Shown here: piece after piece, positions 1-11,307 of the stretch
Layout of the letters: each line of letters begins with the position of its first letter
How positions within the stretch are numbered: position 1 is the stretch's first letter
Assembly (NCBI GenBank): GCA_023974075.1
Contig: CM043798.1
Coordinates: 6,918,173-6,982,172 of the forward strand
Reading direction: 5' to 3'
Origin: Chaenocephalus aceratus
Lineage: Eukaryota; Chordata; Actinopteri; Perciformes; Channichthyidae
Length of the DNA stretch: 64,000 bases
Notes under the pieces: generated by a model
What the model was told of the DNA's origin: nothing
The model's database searches: none
The model's input: only the letters and a program-made list of their open reading frames with translations
Program-made: the position numbers and the translations under genes

Positions 1-3000
1 ATCTGTTGAGAATTTGACAGTTTGTGATTTTTTTTTTTTCATTTTTTAACTGTTGTGGTTTTTGGACATCTTTTTTATTTTCGTGGCAGTCTCTCAACTC
101 ACAAAAGAATTGCATGATAACTAAGAGAAGACCACAGGTACATCTTTGTTTTCTAAACAGCTGGATATGTGTACCTGGCCCCGATCATCACTGCAGCATT
201 TGGCTGTCTGGAGGGATATCTGCTATCTTGTACTGTATTATTTTCAGTTAACGTCAGACACGGCTTTATTCATATAGTCTTGTGATCCTTTTATTACATA
301 TACCTATGAAGTACGCCTCTTCAATTATCAATACATTTTCACAATGGTTAAATATATTTGTGTAAATAGTACTTTCAGTATGAAAGATGACTATTTTGTA
401 ATGTTTAAGAAAAGATAATACCCTAGTTTTTAATGCCCTGATATGTAAATATGAATTATATGCGTACAAGTGTACATACAAAGGCAGAGGATGCTATGCC
501 CATCTTTTTTGGTTGGTTTGTTCTTTGCATGTGTCTCTATGTGGTTATGATAATCTATCCTGCGCTGTGTTGTGTAATAATGTCTGACTCTCCTCACTGC
601 TGCCTGTTGCATGCAGACGCATGGGAACTACCTGTGTATCCCTACTGGTGAAGGGGGAAAATGTCAAGTCTTAAAATAGGTCTTTTTTATCACAGAGGTT
701 CGTTTAGAATATGAACAGTCCCTAAATAACCACAGACTGTTGAGCAAGATGATTAAATTGTGTGAAAAATAAACGTGCATTGAATATTTTTGTGATTTTC
801 TTTTTCTGTTACTGGTTAACAAAGCTCTGGGAGAGAGCTCGGGCTATAGCGGGGGATTGACGTACAATCATAGATCTGCATTGTGCATCTGAGAAATACA
901 TTTGTAGCAGCAAATATAAAAAAAAGATGTTTCATTTTTTTCATGTGAAGACTTGAAACATTATTTCATTTTTTTATGTTTTCATTTTTGGTGTTCATTT
1001 GCACTGATATCTCAAAAATAAAGTACTAAAATGCATGACCTAGTATCAACGTGTTCCTCTTTTTCTAGTTTGCCATTTAGAAGTGTGTTTTTCTACGGAC
1101 AAAATGAGGATGTGGGCAAGTTTGTTATACATTATGACATGTTATCTGGGGACAGCAATAGTCTTTCAGGGAATACATATGTGTGTATATTATCTTAAAC
1201 AGTACATGTGTTTTCTCCTGTTCTCTTGTAAAAGGGTCATACAGTAGGCAGCCTAGTTGTATTCCTGACTAAGGGTAAGAAATGTGAAGCTTGTTTAGTG
1301 ATTAAACTCTATTGTGACATCATTTCAAGGTGTCTAGCCCTGCTGTGAGGACTTTTGGTGTCATGTGGAGAAGGGCTTCAGGAACCCTATTATAAAGTCA
1401 CTTGTAAGGACATGTTGGCCCCATATATCTACAGCAGATATCTGATTTGCCTTCAGTAAAGAATATTCTCATTTGAAATTGACATCAAAGCCAAACTGCA
1501 CTTTGTATAATCAAAGGCTGGTCTGAGTGAGAGGATGTCCTGCATCTGGCCTGAAACCACTGCTTCTGAGAGGGCTGCTGTTCGCTACAGTGCAACAAAG
1601 GCAGGAAAGACCTTGAAAAGGGGGGACTCATAGAGGTCACCACATGGGCACTGAATGCCCAAGGATGTGCCTTACAGAGTGGAACAGTGTATCTTCTATT
1701 TGGAACCCCATGGTATAAACACAAACCTTATTTCTTGTTTTCTCTGTAGAAAGTCGTCCATTCCTCCTTGAGTTGAGCGAGGCAGCCTGTAGCATGAGAC
1801 TCCCAGAGGTGAAGATGAGTTCAGGCTCAACTTCCCCTGCCCTGTGTTTGAATATGAAGTCCAGTGAGCGAACAGACGGCTTTTTGTCTGCAGTGCACTT
1901 TTAAAAATCGCAGCGCAGTTCCTCGGCGCCGACTTCCCTTTTATTTAATACTCCCCATGACTGGCTGCACTCTCTTTAAACTCCAAGTAACCTTTCCCCT
2001 CCGTGAACTTCTCCGTTTCAAGATCCTTATCAAGGCTGAACCGCCAGTAACCCCTTGATTTCCTCCGATTGCCAAAGCAGCGGCGAACATAAAGGAGGGA
2101 GTCACAAGTTTAAACTGAGGTCAAGGTGTACAACTTGACAATCGGCTGTTTGTCTGAGGCTGCTCGCTTTGATTTCCTGACCTCAGCATGAGACTGACAG
2201 GAAGTGAGCGCGGCACAACAGGCACTTCATAGAATTAGCCCCAAAAAAGTATTTACAGAAACTCGATTTCTGACTAACAATTAAATTGCTTTGACATCAA
2301 GGGGCTTATCTACATGGGAACACATGAGCTACTATTGTGCAGACATGTGAGTGGTAATGAGACACTTTCTTGTTAGGTGCTTTGTTTATTCACATGGAGG
2401 CCATACAGAGCTCACACTTGTCACTAGTTGTCATGGTGATTGGTGTGATAAATATGCTGACAGATGTTCAATCACCTCATACAAGTCATTGAACTCTGAG
2501 CACATGGTTTGACCTCACAATGTAAACACACACTCACACACACAAACACACAATGTAAATTAGCATGTTATGAGTCTCATGACCCGATTTGGAGTACCTT
2601 GGAGGCAGAATAAAGTCATACAAATTGTAAAATAACATAAGTTTGCTCCAATAAAGATACTAGTAAAAGTCCCTTTGTACTTTGACTTGAAGTAACACTC
2701 CTGCTCCTTCATGAGAGCAGAGTCAGTGAAGAACACCTTGTGAAGCTGGTGCTCTGAGAGGAGGGGGGTTTATTTTCCTAACCTTCTCCTGGTTCCCCCA
2801 GTGGGGCCTTTGCGTTTGAAGATGTACCTCTTTGTGAAGTCGGTTCCTTAACCCCAGGGGTCGCAACCTTTTGCCTCCCTCTCCGCCCTGACCTGGATGA
2901 TCCTGTTTCCCGGGGCAGGATCAACTGTCGGCCTGCAGCTGTGGCACCCCCCTCCTCCCCCATCCTCCTCCTCCTCCACCACACCACAGCATACAACCCC

Positions 3001-3270
3001 CCCTCTCCAGCCCATTCTTCTGACATTTTGTGTAAATATGACAAGTGGCAGCAAGTCCTTTCTTTCCCTTAATGCCTGCCTGATATCCTCTTGCCCCCCC
3101 CCCCCTCGCTTCCCATGGCCTCCTTATCCACATACATGAAGCAGAGATTAGTCATGCTAAAAAGCCTGATGTGCAGAGAGTCTGTCTGCAGAAGGGGGGG
3201 CGGGGGGGAGATGTGACAAGACTGCTTGTTGTTAGAATTAAGACAAAAGAGTAGAATGCAAGAAATCATT
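1..3270. other. Intergenic, no supported gene
   Basis: The open frames here are short, unrelated to any family I recognise, and interrupted. I see a short CA-rich stretch near 2,521-2,556, a C/T-rich stretch near 2,945-3,010 that produces proline-rich and, on the other strand, glycine-rich spurious frames, and AT-rich sequence elsewhere. One weak exon candidate at the left edge is listed separately. Confidence 0.5.
161..285 (+). other. Weak candidate terminal exon (membrane-like)
   Basis: A pyrimidine-rich stretch ending in ACAG at 160 looks like a splice acceptor. Read from 163, the following frame stays open for 40 codons to a TGA at 283-285. It encodes a hydrophobic stretch beginning GYVYLAPIITAAFGC, like one membrane helix. 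Nothing upstream in the window extends it and I cannot name a family. It could be the last coding exon of a gene lying left of the window, or chance. Confidence 0.15.
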
Positions 3271-3465
3271 CACTGAAAAAACTGAAATGATGAATTTAAT
3301 TAAATTAATTGTCACATAACTGTATTAGGTTAGTTGAAAGCAATAATATTAAGTTGAACCTAATGTTTTTTTTATTAGTTGTATTATTGAGTTCAACTAA
3401 CATAAGACAGTGATGTGAAATATGTTGACATAATATATTTAATTAAAGTGTCAGTTTGTTCAGTG
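3271..3465. mobile_element. Palindromic MITE, CACTGAA ends
   Basis: The left end CACTGAAAAAACTGAAAT and the reverse complement of the right end CACTGAACAAACTGACAC match. The interior repeats TTTAATTAAA and TTGAAAGCAATAATATTAAG in inverted orientation, so the whole unit can fold back. A related copy lies at 26,186. There is no coding capacity. The superfamily is uncertain. Confidence 0.65.
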
Positions 3466-3773
3466 TAGGTTTTGATCTGATTATTGATAGCTGTTTTGTA
3501 AAGCTTATTGGTGGCCATGTGCGGCAAACAGAGCCAATGTAATATTCATGAAGAGTGGGAGCGCTCTGCCCCATGCAGCCTGTCAGCTGGAGGGATGATG
3601 GCTGACACTGGAAGAACATGGATGATATTGCCTTGTCAGATAAGCACAAGGGTAAATGTTTTACAAACTGGCTGGGGAGAACTAGCAATGTCAGTCCCCA
3701 CCTGCCAATGTCTTCTTCTGCCTCCTCTTCAGAGGAAGCTCACTCTTGTTGAGCCTTTTCAATGACATCCTAC

Positions 3774-4190
3774 CAGAGGTGGGACATACTCACATCTTGT
3801 ATAAAGGTACCAGAGAGCAGGAATACTCTGTTATAAGTGAAAGTCCTTCAATCAAAATGTTACTAAAAGTATATAATTATTGACATCAAAATAGAATTAA
3901 ATTACCAACAGAGGTGAGAAGTAACTCATTTAGTCAAGTACTGTAAGTATAATTTTGAGATACTTGAGTTACCATTTTATGTTACGTTGTACTTCTACTC
4001 CACTACGATTCAGAGGTAAATTGTGTACTTTTACTGCACTACATGTATTACCTTTAGTTACTTTACAGATGTGGATGAATGATGTAAATATAATCAAGTG
4101 TTAAATCAGACTTTAGTTCCACTTGGAGTAAATCCACAAGCTACCCTGCAGTAACTGCAGGGTAGAACTGCATCAACTAATATGCAGTAC
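3774..4190. mobile_element. Degenerate hAT-type MITE arms (left)
   Basis: Two successive left ends, CAGAGGTGGGACA at 3,774 and CAGAGGTGAGAAGTAACT at 3,909, open the familiar fish repeat rich in TACTTNAGTAC motifs. Matching right ends lie at 8,527 and 8,781, beyond the L2 LINE. The arms are diverged and carry no coding sequence. Confidence 0.5.
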
Positions 4191-4308
4191 CCAGCAACCT
4201 GTTCCTGTTTTGTTTTCTTCAGCCTATGTATCTGTATGATTATTATTACTTTTTTTGTTTTGTTACTTCCCATTGTAAAGCGTCCTTGGGTTTCGTGAAA
4301 GGCGCTAT
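4191..4308 (+). mobile_element. LINE 3' tail fragment split by L2
   Basis: Text around 4,274-4,308 (AAAGCGTCCTTGGG then GAAAGGCGCTAT) is the common 3' end of an L2/CR1-type LINE on the plus strand. Its ATT-repeat tail seems to continue at 8,231-8,250, so the minus-strand L2 was inserted into this tail. A possible 5-bp duplication GCTAT lies at 4,304-4,308 and 8,226-8,230. Confidence 0.4.
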
Positions 4309-4454
4309 TTCATTTCAAACCTTTATTTATACAGATAAATCCCATTGAGATCATTGATCTCTTTTCCAAGGGAGACCTGCTCAAGTAGTTCCACATGAAA
4401 CATAAAAACATAAATAGAACAACAAAAGGACACCATACAGCATCATTTACATAA

Positions 4455-5262
4455 TTATCCACATAAACAGGTACCAATAGCTTCCGATTGAGTAGCATCC
4501 AACCGAGCTTTAAAAACATTTAGTGGCACCAGATTGTTCAGTTTCCATTTAATTTGCAGACTATTCCAAGACAGAGGAGCTGTGCATCTAAAAGCTGTCT
4601 TCCCTAAGACAGTCCTAGCAGTTGGCACATTTAATAAAACCACAGCATTCGATCTCAGGCAGTAGCCACTTACAATTCTCCGTGAGATCAGGGAGCAGAT
4701 ATAAGATGGAAGTTTCCCTAACATGGCTTTGTATATAAAATGTACCAGTGACTGAGCCTCCGTACAGTTAGTGAAAGCAAACCAGCCCTTGCATACAGGG
4801 TACAGTGATGGGTTAATGCTTTACAGTTTGTCTCAAATCTCAGTGCACTGTGATACGCAGCATCTAACTTGACCAGGCAATTGGCAGGTGCATTCATATA
4901 CATCAAATCACCATAGTCCAGCACAGGTACAAAGGTCACAGTGACTAGCCTTTTCCTGGCCTCAAGCGAGAAACAGGACTTGTTCCTGTAGAAGAAACCT
5001 AGCCTATCCCTCAGCTTTTTAAGCAGGTTATTGACATGAAGTTTAAAAGTGAGACAATCATCAAGCCAGATACCAAGGTATTTGTAACAGGTAACCACTT
5101 CAAGTTTTATTCCTTGCGTAGTTACAATATCTAACACAGGCTCTGGTGTCTTTTTAGCTTTAGAAAAGAGCATTACCTTGGTTTTCTCAACATTTAAAAG
5201 AAGCTTTAGTTCAGAGAGCCGAGTCTGAATAATGTTAAAAACAGCCTGTAATTTAACACCAG
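4455..5262 (-). pseudogene. L2 RT C-terminal region (broken)
   Basis: This continues the L2 polyprotein after the RT palm: thumb and connection sequence starting about NIIQTRLSELK, then KYLGIWLDD, and the C-terminal PLSWNSLQ-type end found in L2 proteins. It is separated from the main RT frame by the 83-bp insertion at 5,270-5,352. A further frameshift near 4,720 divides it into two open pieces. In an intact element this region helps position template RNA during target-primed reverse transcription. Confidence 0.8.
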
Positions 5263-5269
5263 CCTCCTT

Positions 5270-5352
5270 CATTTCATTTCAAACCTTTATTTAACCAGAT
5301 TGGTCCCATTGAGATCATAGATCTATTTTTCAAGGGAGACCTGCAAGGGGTC
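5270..5352 (-). mobile_element. 83-bp L2 3'-end fragment inside L2
   Basis: The 3' end of the host L2 (plus-strand CATTTCAAACCTTTATTTA... near 4,311) recurs here with small differences, in the same orientation, inside the RT coding sequence. It is flanked by the exact 7-bp duplication CCTCCTT at 5,263-5,269 and 5,353-5,359. Removing the insert and one duplication copy restores the frame across the site. This is a very strongly 5'-truncated insertion of the same family. Confidence 0.85.
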
Positions 5353-6991
5353 CCTCCTTAATGGAGGGACCTGCACAGTACATCACGGTATCATCCGCAT
5401 AAAAATGTAAAGTAGCTTCATCCACATTTTCACCTAAACTGTTGATGTAGATGGAGAATAAAAGTGGACCTAAAACAGAACCTTGAGGAACACCATTTGC
5501 AATGTTCAACCACTCAGAAGACAGCCCATCAAAATGAACACATTGGGACCTTTCAGAGAGGTAGTTTACAAACCAACCCACTGCATGGCTGGATATGCCA
5601 ATACTGGCTAGCCTCTGCTTTAAGATGTGATGATCGACGGTGTCAAACGCTTTGGACAGGTCAATAAACAGAGCTGCACAACTCTGCTTATTATCTAAAA
5701 TACTCGCCACATCATTCACCACTTTCATTGTGGCAGTGATGGTGCTGTGTTGCTTTCTGAAGTCTGACTGATGTTTAGACAGGATGTCATTTGTACATAA
5801 AAACACCTTTACCTGTTCACTCACTAAGCGTTCAAGAACCTTAGCCAGAACTGACAACTTAGAGATTAGCCTATAGTTATCTAATACGGTGGCCTCCCCT
5901 CCTTTTAGCAAAGGCAGGACATACGCTGACTTCCACAATTTTGGAATTTTGTTAGTGCTGAGGGAGAGGTTAAAAAGAGTAGTGAGAGGTGGAGCAATAC
6001 AATCTGCAGCTATCTTTAAAAAGAAAGGTTCTACGTTGTCCGGGCCAGCCGGTTTCTTAGGATCTAACTTGGTTAAAGCTTCACGAACAACATCAACAGT
6101 AAAAGGGGTAAAACTAAAAGGGTTTTCCAACACACGTTTTTCAGAGTCACATACTGTAGTGTTCACAGAAGCAGAGTTAGTGACAGAATCAAATAGAGAA
6201 CCACAGGACACAAAATGCTCATTAAAGCAATTGAGCATAGTAGCCCTGTCCGATATAGAGCCAGATGCTGTGGTAATGCACGGAGGTAGCTCATTACGGA
6301 TATCGCCGGTGGATAACGATTTAATGGCTTTCCAACATTTTCCAGGATTATTCAGATTCTTTGTGGTTACTGACAGATAGTACTTTGATTTAGCACTTTT
6401 GATTTGTGAAGTGAAGCTATTTCTTAGCTGCCTAAAATGCAGCCATTCTACCTCTGAGCCTGATTTCCTAGCCTTTGCCCAGGCCTTGTTTCTCTCATGA
6501 AGGAGACTGGACAGATTAGCTGAAAACCAAGGATTGTCTCGTCCCTTTACTCTAAATTTACGCAGGGGTGTATGTCTATCAATGATCTCCATCAAACCAA
6601 GATAAAAATAAGACCATGCGGTTTCTACATCAGCACACATATCGATTTTACCCCAATCAAAGTCAAACAGATCATGCACAAAACCCTGCTCCGCAAAAGT
6701 TTTTTTGTCTATCTTAATGATAATGCGAGGTTTATCCTTTTGGACCTTAGTGTCCCTAATTGTGGCTACAACACAGTGATCACTCAGATCATTTGCAAAT
6801 ACTCCCACAGATGAATATTTATGGGGAACATTAGTTAAAATGAGATCAATTAGGGAGGATTTATTAGGGGACTTAATGTTAGGGCGAGTAGGACTGTCCA
6901 CAATCTGAGTAACATTTAAAGAGATACAAAGGTTTTTAAAATCCTCTGACACTGCAGTTAACCAGTCCCAGTTAAAATCTCCAAGTAGCAC
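5353..6991 (-). pseudogene. L2 endonuclease end plus reverse transcriptase
   Basis: The frame starts with the end of the APE endonuclease (GDFNWDW, then SLIDLILTN and LSDHCVV near residues 5-75) and runs through the reverse transcriptase. RT landmarks are KKPAGPDN, the catalytic-Asp motif LFIDLSKAFDTVDH, NGVPQGSVLGPLLF and FYADDTVMYC. The second catalytic motif, YADD, is intact. The enzyme would copy its own RNA at a nicked chromosomal site. The frame is cut from the endonuclease N-terminus by a frameshift near 6,990 and from the RT C-terminus by the 83-bp insertion. Clade call L2 within the CR1 group. Confidence 0.88.
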
Positions 6992-7560
6992 TTGGAGATC
7001 TTGTAGTCTAGTTGTGGTAAAAGATTTTCTAGTGAAGACAAGGAGTCCTTGCCAGCTGAGGGGGGTCTGTAACAGCCCACCACCATGACCTGTTGACCCT
7101 TTGCCACTTCTATATTTATAGCTAAAAATTCAAATTGCTTACTGATCGATTTGGAAACTAATGTGGTTACACTGAACTTATTCTTAACATAAATGGCAAC
7201 GCCACCACCTTTATTAGGCCGGTCGGTATGATACACATTAAAACCATTTAAGGCAATGTCAGAGGCCAAAATAGACTTGTTTAGCCATGTTTCTGATAAA
7301 ACAATGACGTCAGCGTCAGTTGAGCTCGCCCAGATGCGGACAAAATCTAGTTTACCTAACAGACTGCGCACATTCAAGTGGATGAAACCCAACCCAGACC
7401 TAGCTTTAAAATCAGCAGGAGTAGCGATCTGACTACTACTACTGGGCGGACCAGGGTTAGGTTGTACATTTCCTGACAGTAATAACAACAACAAAAACCA
7501 GGCATCTTTTCCTCTTAAGCGACACACATACACCGTCATCTTCTCTAGAATCACCAGCAA
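6958..7560 (-). pseudogene. L2 APE endonuclease N-terminal part
   Basis: The frame opens with a hydrophobic leucine-rich stretch followed by GNVQPNPGP, then FIHLNVRSLLGKLD, VIVLSETWL, NKGGGVAIYVK and VVGCYRPP. These are the successive blocks of an AP-type endonuclease (the catalytic Glu is in SETW). It would nick target DNA to prime reverse transcription. The NPGP stretch resembles a 2A-like element. The frame shifts near 6,990, where the endonuclease continues in the next entry. It lacks activity as it stands. Confidence 0.85.
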
Positions 7561-8230
7561 AGTCTGTGAAAGTGTGATTAGAGCTTAAGAAGCAGTCCTG
7601 AAGAACCATCATAGCAGGCAAACAAAAAAGACAAACATATTTTGTCAAGCAGATTGTCCGCGACAAGGCAACCGGCAATTGTTTGTGCAGCACATCTGAA
7701 CCTCCGCAGGGGATGCCCACCGCGGGTAGCAGAACAGACTCGAATCCAGTAGACCTCTCAGGATTACTAGATATCTTCCCACAGTCCAAAACAGCAAACA
7801 GGCACAGCAGAAACATGACATATGCCATTCTCCGATGTTCCCCGGGCAAGAACCCTCCTCCTCAGCCACACCGCAGCCAGGAAAGGTGGAAAGCAAGCCC
7901 CAGCTGTGGCGAATCCTCCTCCGCACATCAGCACACGCCCGATGGGAGCAGGCCCCAGCCCAAAGCGTGGAGCCACTCCGTCTTCCGCGACGTCCTCAGG
8001 GCAAAAATCCTTCTCCGCACAGCAGACACAGACCACAGACACCAGACAGGTGGAAGCAGGCAGCAGCCGGTGGAGCCGCTCCGTCTCCTCGCGACGTCTT
8101 CGTCGGGGGGAAACCACCCAAGCACAGCTCAACAGGTGGGAGTGAGCCTCCGCAGACAACAGGACAGGACCAACGAAAAGCAGATCCTGTGTGAACGCTC
8201 TACGTTACGCAAGGGGGATTAGTCAGCTAT

Positions 8231-8781
8231 AGAAATTGAAATTATTATTATTGCAGTATACAAAGTCATTCAAACTAGCTGCTCCTTTACCAGCTTTGAG
8301 AACACTTTAAAGATCAATCATTATAAAACATATCATATATTATTCTGCAATGAACAAATCAGACTACTTTTACTTTTGCTTCTTTAACTATATTTGATGC
8401 CAATACTTTTCTATTTTTGCTTGAGTAACATTTTGAATGCAGGACTTTTACTGTAAGAGAGTATTCCTACACTCTGGTACTTCTACTTTTACTCAAGTAC
8501 AAGATCTGAGTACTTCTTCCACCTCTGAGTACCAAAAGTAAAGATACTCGGCCCATCTTATTTATGGGTTGATTATATTTCACATCATTAATCCAAATCT
8601 GAAAAGTAATTAAAAGTATTAAATACATGTAATGTAATGTATTTAATAAAAGTACACGATTTACCTCTGAATTGTAGTGGGGTAGAAGTGCAAAGTAGAA
8701 ACAAATGTAAAATACTCAAGGTACAAGTCTCTCAAAATGATGCAGTACTTAAGTAAATGTACTTAGTTACTTTCACCACTG
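8231..8781. mobile_element. Degenerate hAT-type MITE arms (right)
   Basis: Right ends CCACCTCTG (ending 8,527) and TTTCACCACTG (ending 8,781) pair with the left ends before the L2. The interior is AT-rich with TACTTTTACTTTTGC and ACTCAAGTAC motifs. The two pairs are interleaved rather than nested, so more than one insertion or a rearrangement is involved. Confidence 0.5.
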
Positions 8782-11307
8782 CATCACATCACATCTTTTG
8801 ATTCCTGAAGATAGAAGCCACTCCGTTCAGAGGTCTGTGGTTTTGCTCTGATTATTTAGACCTAGAAAGCAAAGATTTCACCAAAACAAAGTATCCAAAA
8901 AATCTAATCTTATGAAGAAATACATTAACTCTCATTTCCTGTGTGTTGCATCACAAACAGAGACTGGTTGATGTGCAGGGTCATGAACTTTCCACGTAAA
9001 CAGTTCTGAAATCCCCGGTAGAGCGAGGAAGGACAGTTCTGTGTCAACCAGTCTGGCTGAGACCAGTTTGGGATGTGAACTCTGCTGCGGGGCCGAAGGC
9101 TATTTACAACGAATACGCCAAATGTGCTCCTCTGCGCTCTGATGTTCCACTCAGTTTGAACTTGGGCAGAAAGAACCTAAAGCTGCATCTGACATTTAGA
9201 AGGAATTCACAGCATCTTAAAACAGCACTTGACACAATTATGCATACAAATAAATTGATATATGAGAAAAAAAGGAAACAAATATTATAAATGTAACTTT
9301 TTAAAATAGGGTTATGGTTAGGTTTAGCAAGCTGTATGACGGTTCCAAATCACAATTAAAGTCTCATCTAAATGAAGCTCAGCTTAAGTTCTTCCAGGAA
9401 GACTGGGTTTACATTCATTCACTCCGCAACTGCATATAATCAGATCATTGTGGACACTCCAATCACATTTCACCACAATCTCCAGCAGCCAATCATCGTA
9501 CTGCAGAGAAACTTTAAAATGATTCTCCTCTCTCCTGCAGTTAGCCGTGATTTTAGATGTTCATGCTGCGGCCCGCCTCCACCCCATCCACCTCCTTTCA
9601 TCACATCCAGTGAGAGCTATTTCAAAGACCTCATCACTCCTCTTCATCCCCTCCTCTTCATCCCACCCCTCCCTCATCACTCCTCCTCTTCATCCCACCT
9701 CCTCATCCACCCCCTCTTCATCCTCCTTCTCTTCATCCCACTTCCTCATCACACCTCCTCTTCATCCCACCTCTTCATCCCACCTCCTCATCCACCTCCT
9801 CTTCATCCCTTCTCCTCATCACACCTCCTCTTCATCCCACCTCCTCATCAAATCCAGATCTTCAACATCACCACCAGTGACCCCACGGCTGCACTTCCCC
9901 CCTAAGATAAAATATCAGGATCAGGGTCTAATCGCCAAAGACTATAACATTTCTATCAAAGGCGCATGCGTAAATAAATGTTCTTAAACAAAAAATGAGT
10001 CTCTCCTGACTGAACTGTTGGCATTGTTCACATTTCAGTCATTCAGAAGCATAGTGTAGGTAGGGTGTAAGGGGCGGTTTGGGAATGGGCCTAATAACTG
10101 GATACAGCGTGGGAGGCGGGGCCTCATTCATTCCTATGAGAGCTGCTCATTGGCGCATGAAGATAAAATGGGCCAACTTTTGAGAGGGCGAAACGTCACA
10201 GATTACCCGTCATGCCTGAGAAGTACCCGTATGTGCGCTCATAGAGCATGCGCAACTTTAACCACGCCCCCCAAAAGGCTTGTTCACATTAATCACGTCA
10301 ATTTGCGTACACGTAATTTGTAAGATTTTTTCAACGCTGCTGTGTGGACGGGCCGTACAGCACCGCGTTCATGACAGCATGGTACTGGATTCTTATGATG
10401 GATTTGATAAACGAGGCGGCCCGCGGCAGTTAGCAGCGCTAGTAATTAATGCTAAGTTACACATCAATCGTTAGGTACTTTTATATTATGCTGATAACAG
10501 GATCTAGTGATAGCCAAGCAACAGAGCTTAATTTAGCATGATACTTGTGTGGGTTGTACATGAAACCACTTGGTAATATATAAAAATGTATGTATTTGAA
10601 GCCTGTTATGATCAATTGTGAGTTCAATCTTATCTAAACAGTAAAGCTGATGATGGATTACTACTGTGGTGGAGTTAAAATAACAATAGCCTATTTCTCT
10701 TTTAAATGTGATGGAGTAAAAGGATAGTAACTGTGACTATTCATGTTAAGTACCCCACAAGTAACAAAAACGTATAATACTTGAAGGAAAGGTGTAAATT
10801 GTTTCCATAAATACCAATATCACACACTACAACACAGACTATAACACCCCTTTTTGTTAAATACCAACCATGTGTATATATATATTTTATTTATATGTAT
10901 ATGCCGCTAAAACTTATATTATTATAATATATAAAATATACCAGGCTGCTAAATCCTCCAAACTGTTACAGTCAGAACACGTAACATGAACGTGCCGGGC
11001 AGCGCGGTCCCGTGGGTTAGATGCGCGTTCATAATGCCGAGGAAAATAACTCTCAGAATAATTAGCACATTTTACAACTTGAGGACCTAATGTTTTTAAT
11101 ACGGGCTATGCAAACGTTCATACTGGGTAGTTTATTTAGTTTAAAAAAAATATCCAACGAGTTACCGACCACTCTTTCCCAATGTAAGTCAATGGGAAAA
11201 AGTGTTTCCGGGCCCAGCAACCTAACGGAAGTGTAGTAGCCTACCGCCGTTTGGCCACAACGAATATTCTCATCAGAGTCCGGCGGACTTCCTTGGGGCT
11301 TGGATAC
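8782..11307. other. Intergenic; repeats, no gene
   Basis: No host coding region is supported. The stretch contains the CTCCTCTTCATCC minisatellite (separate entry). Around 10,070-10,470 there is GC-richer sequence with GGGCGGGGCCTCATTCATT-like text and palindromic pieces typical of degraded fish DNA transposons, and after 10,480 AT-rich sequence. Confidence 0.5.
9640..9860 (+). repeat. CTCCTCTTCATCCCAC minisatellite
   Basis: Imperfect tandem copies of CTCCTCTTCATCCCAC and CTCCTCATCCAC run for about 220 bp, all pyrimidine-rich on the plus strand. They create long serine/proline/histidine-rich open frames with no coding meaning. Confidence 0.85.

Larger units (their letters stand above)
4309..8225 (-). 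mobile_element. L2-clade LINE, nearly full length
   Basis: Read on the minus strand the element has a GC-rich 5' region (about 8,215-7,600), an endonuclease frame, a reverse transcriptase frame, and a 3' end whose plus-strand text is TTCATTTCAAACCTTTATTT. The endonuclease and RT residues are of L2 type. Frameshifts and an 83-bp insertion make the copy inactive. It sits inside an older LINE tail and hAT arms, so it is younger than those. Confidence 0.85.

Noticed and set aside
2778..3139. Overlapping glycine- or proline-rich ORFs on both strands
   Set aside because: They arise from a CCTCCT-type low-complexity stretch and overlap each other in several frames.
5464..6814. Plus-strand ORFs opposite the L2 RT
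   Set aside because: Shadows of the minus-strand RT, which has all family motifs.
7645..8222. Several ORFs on both strands over 7.6-8.2 kb
   Set aside because: They overlap in four frames in the GC-rich L2 5' region. No family similarity; base composition explains them.
9372..9987. Two long ORFs of 146-177 codons
   Set aside because: Both are translations of the CTCCTCTTCATCC minisatellite in different frames.
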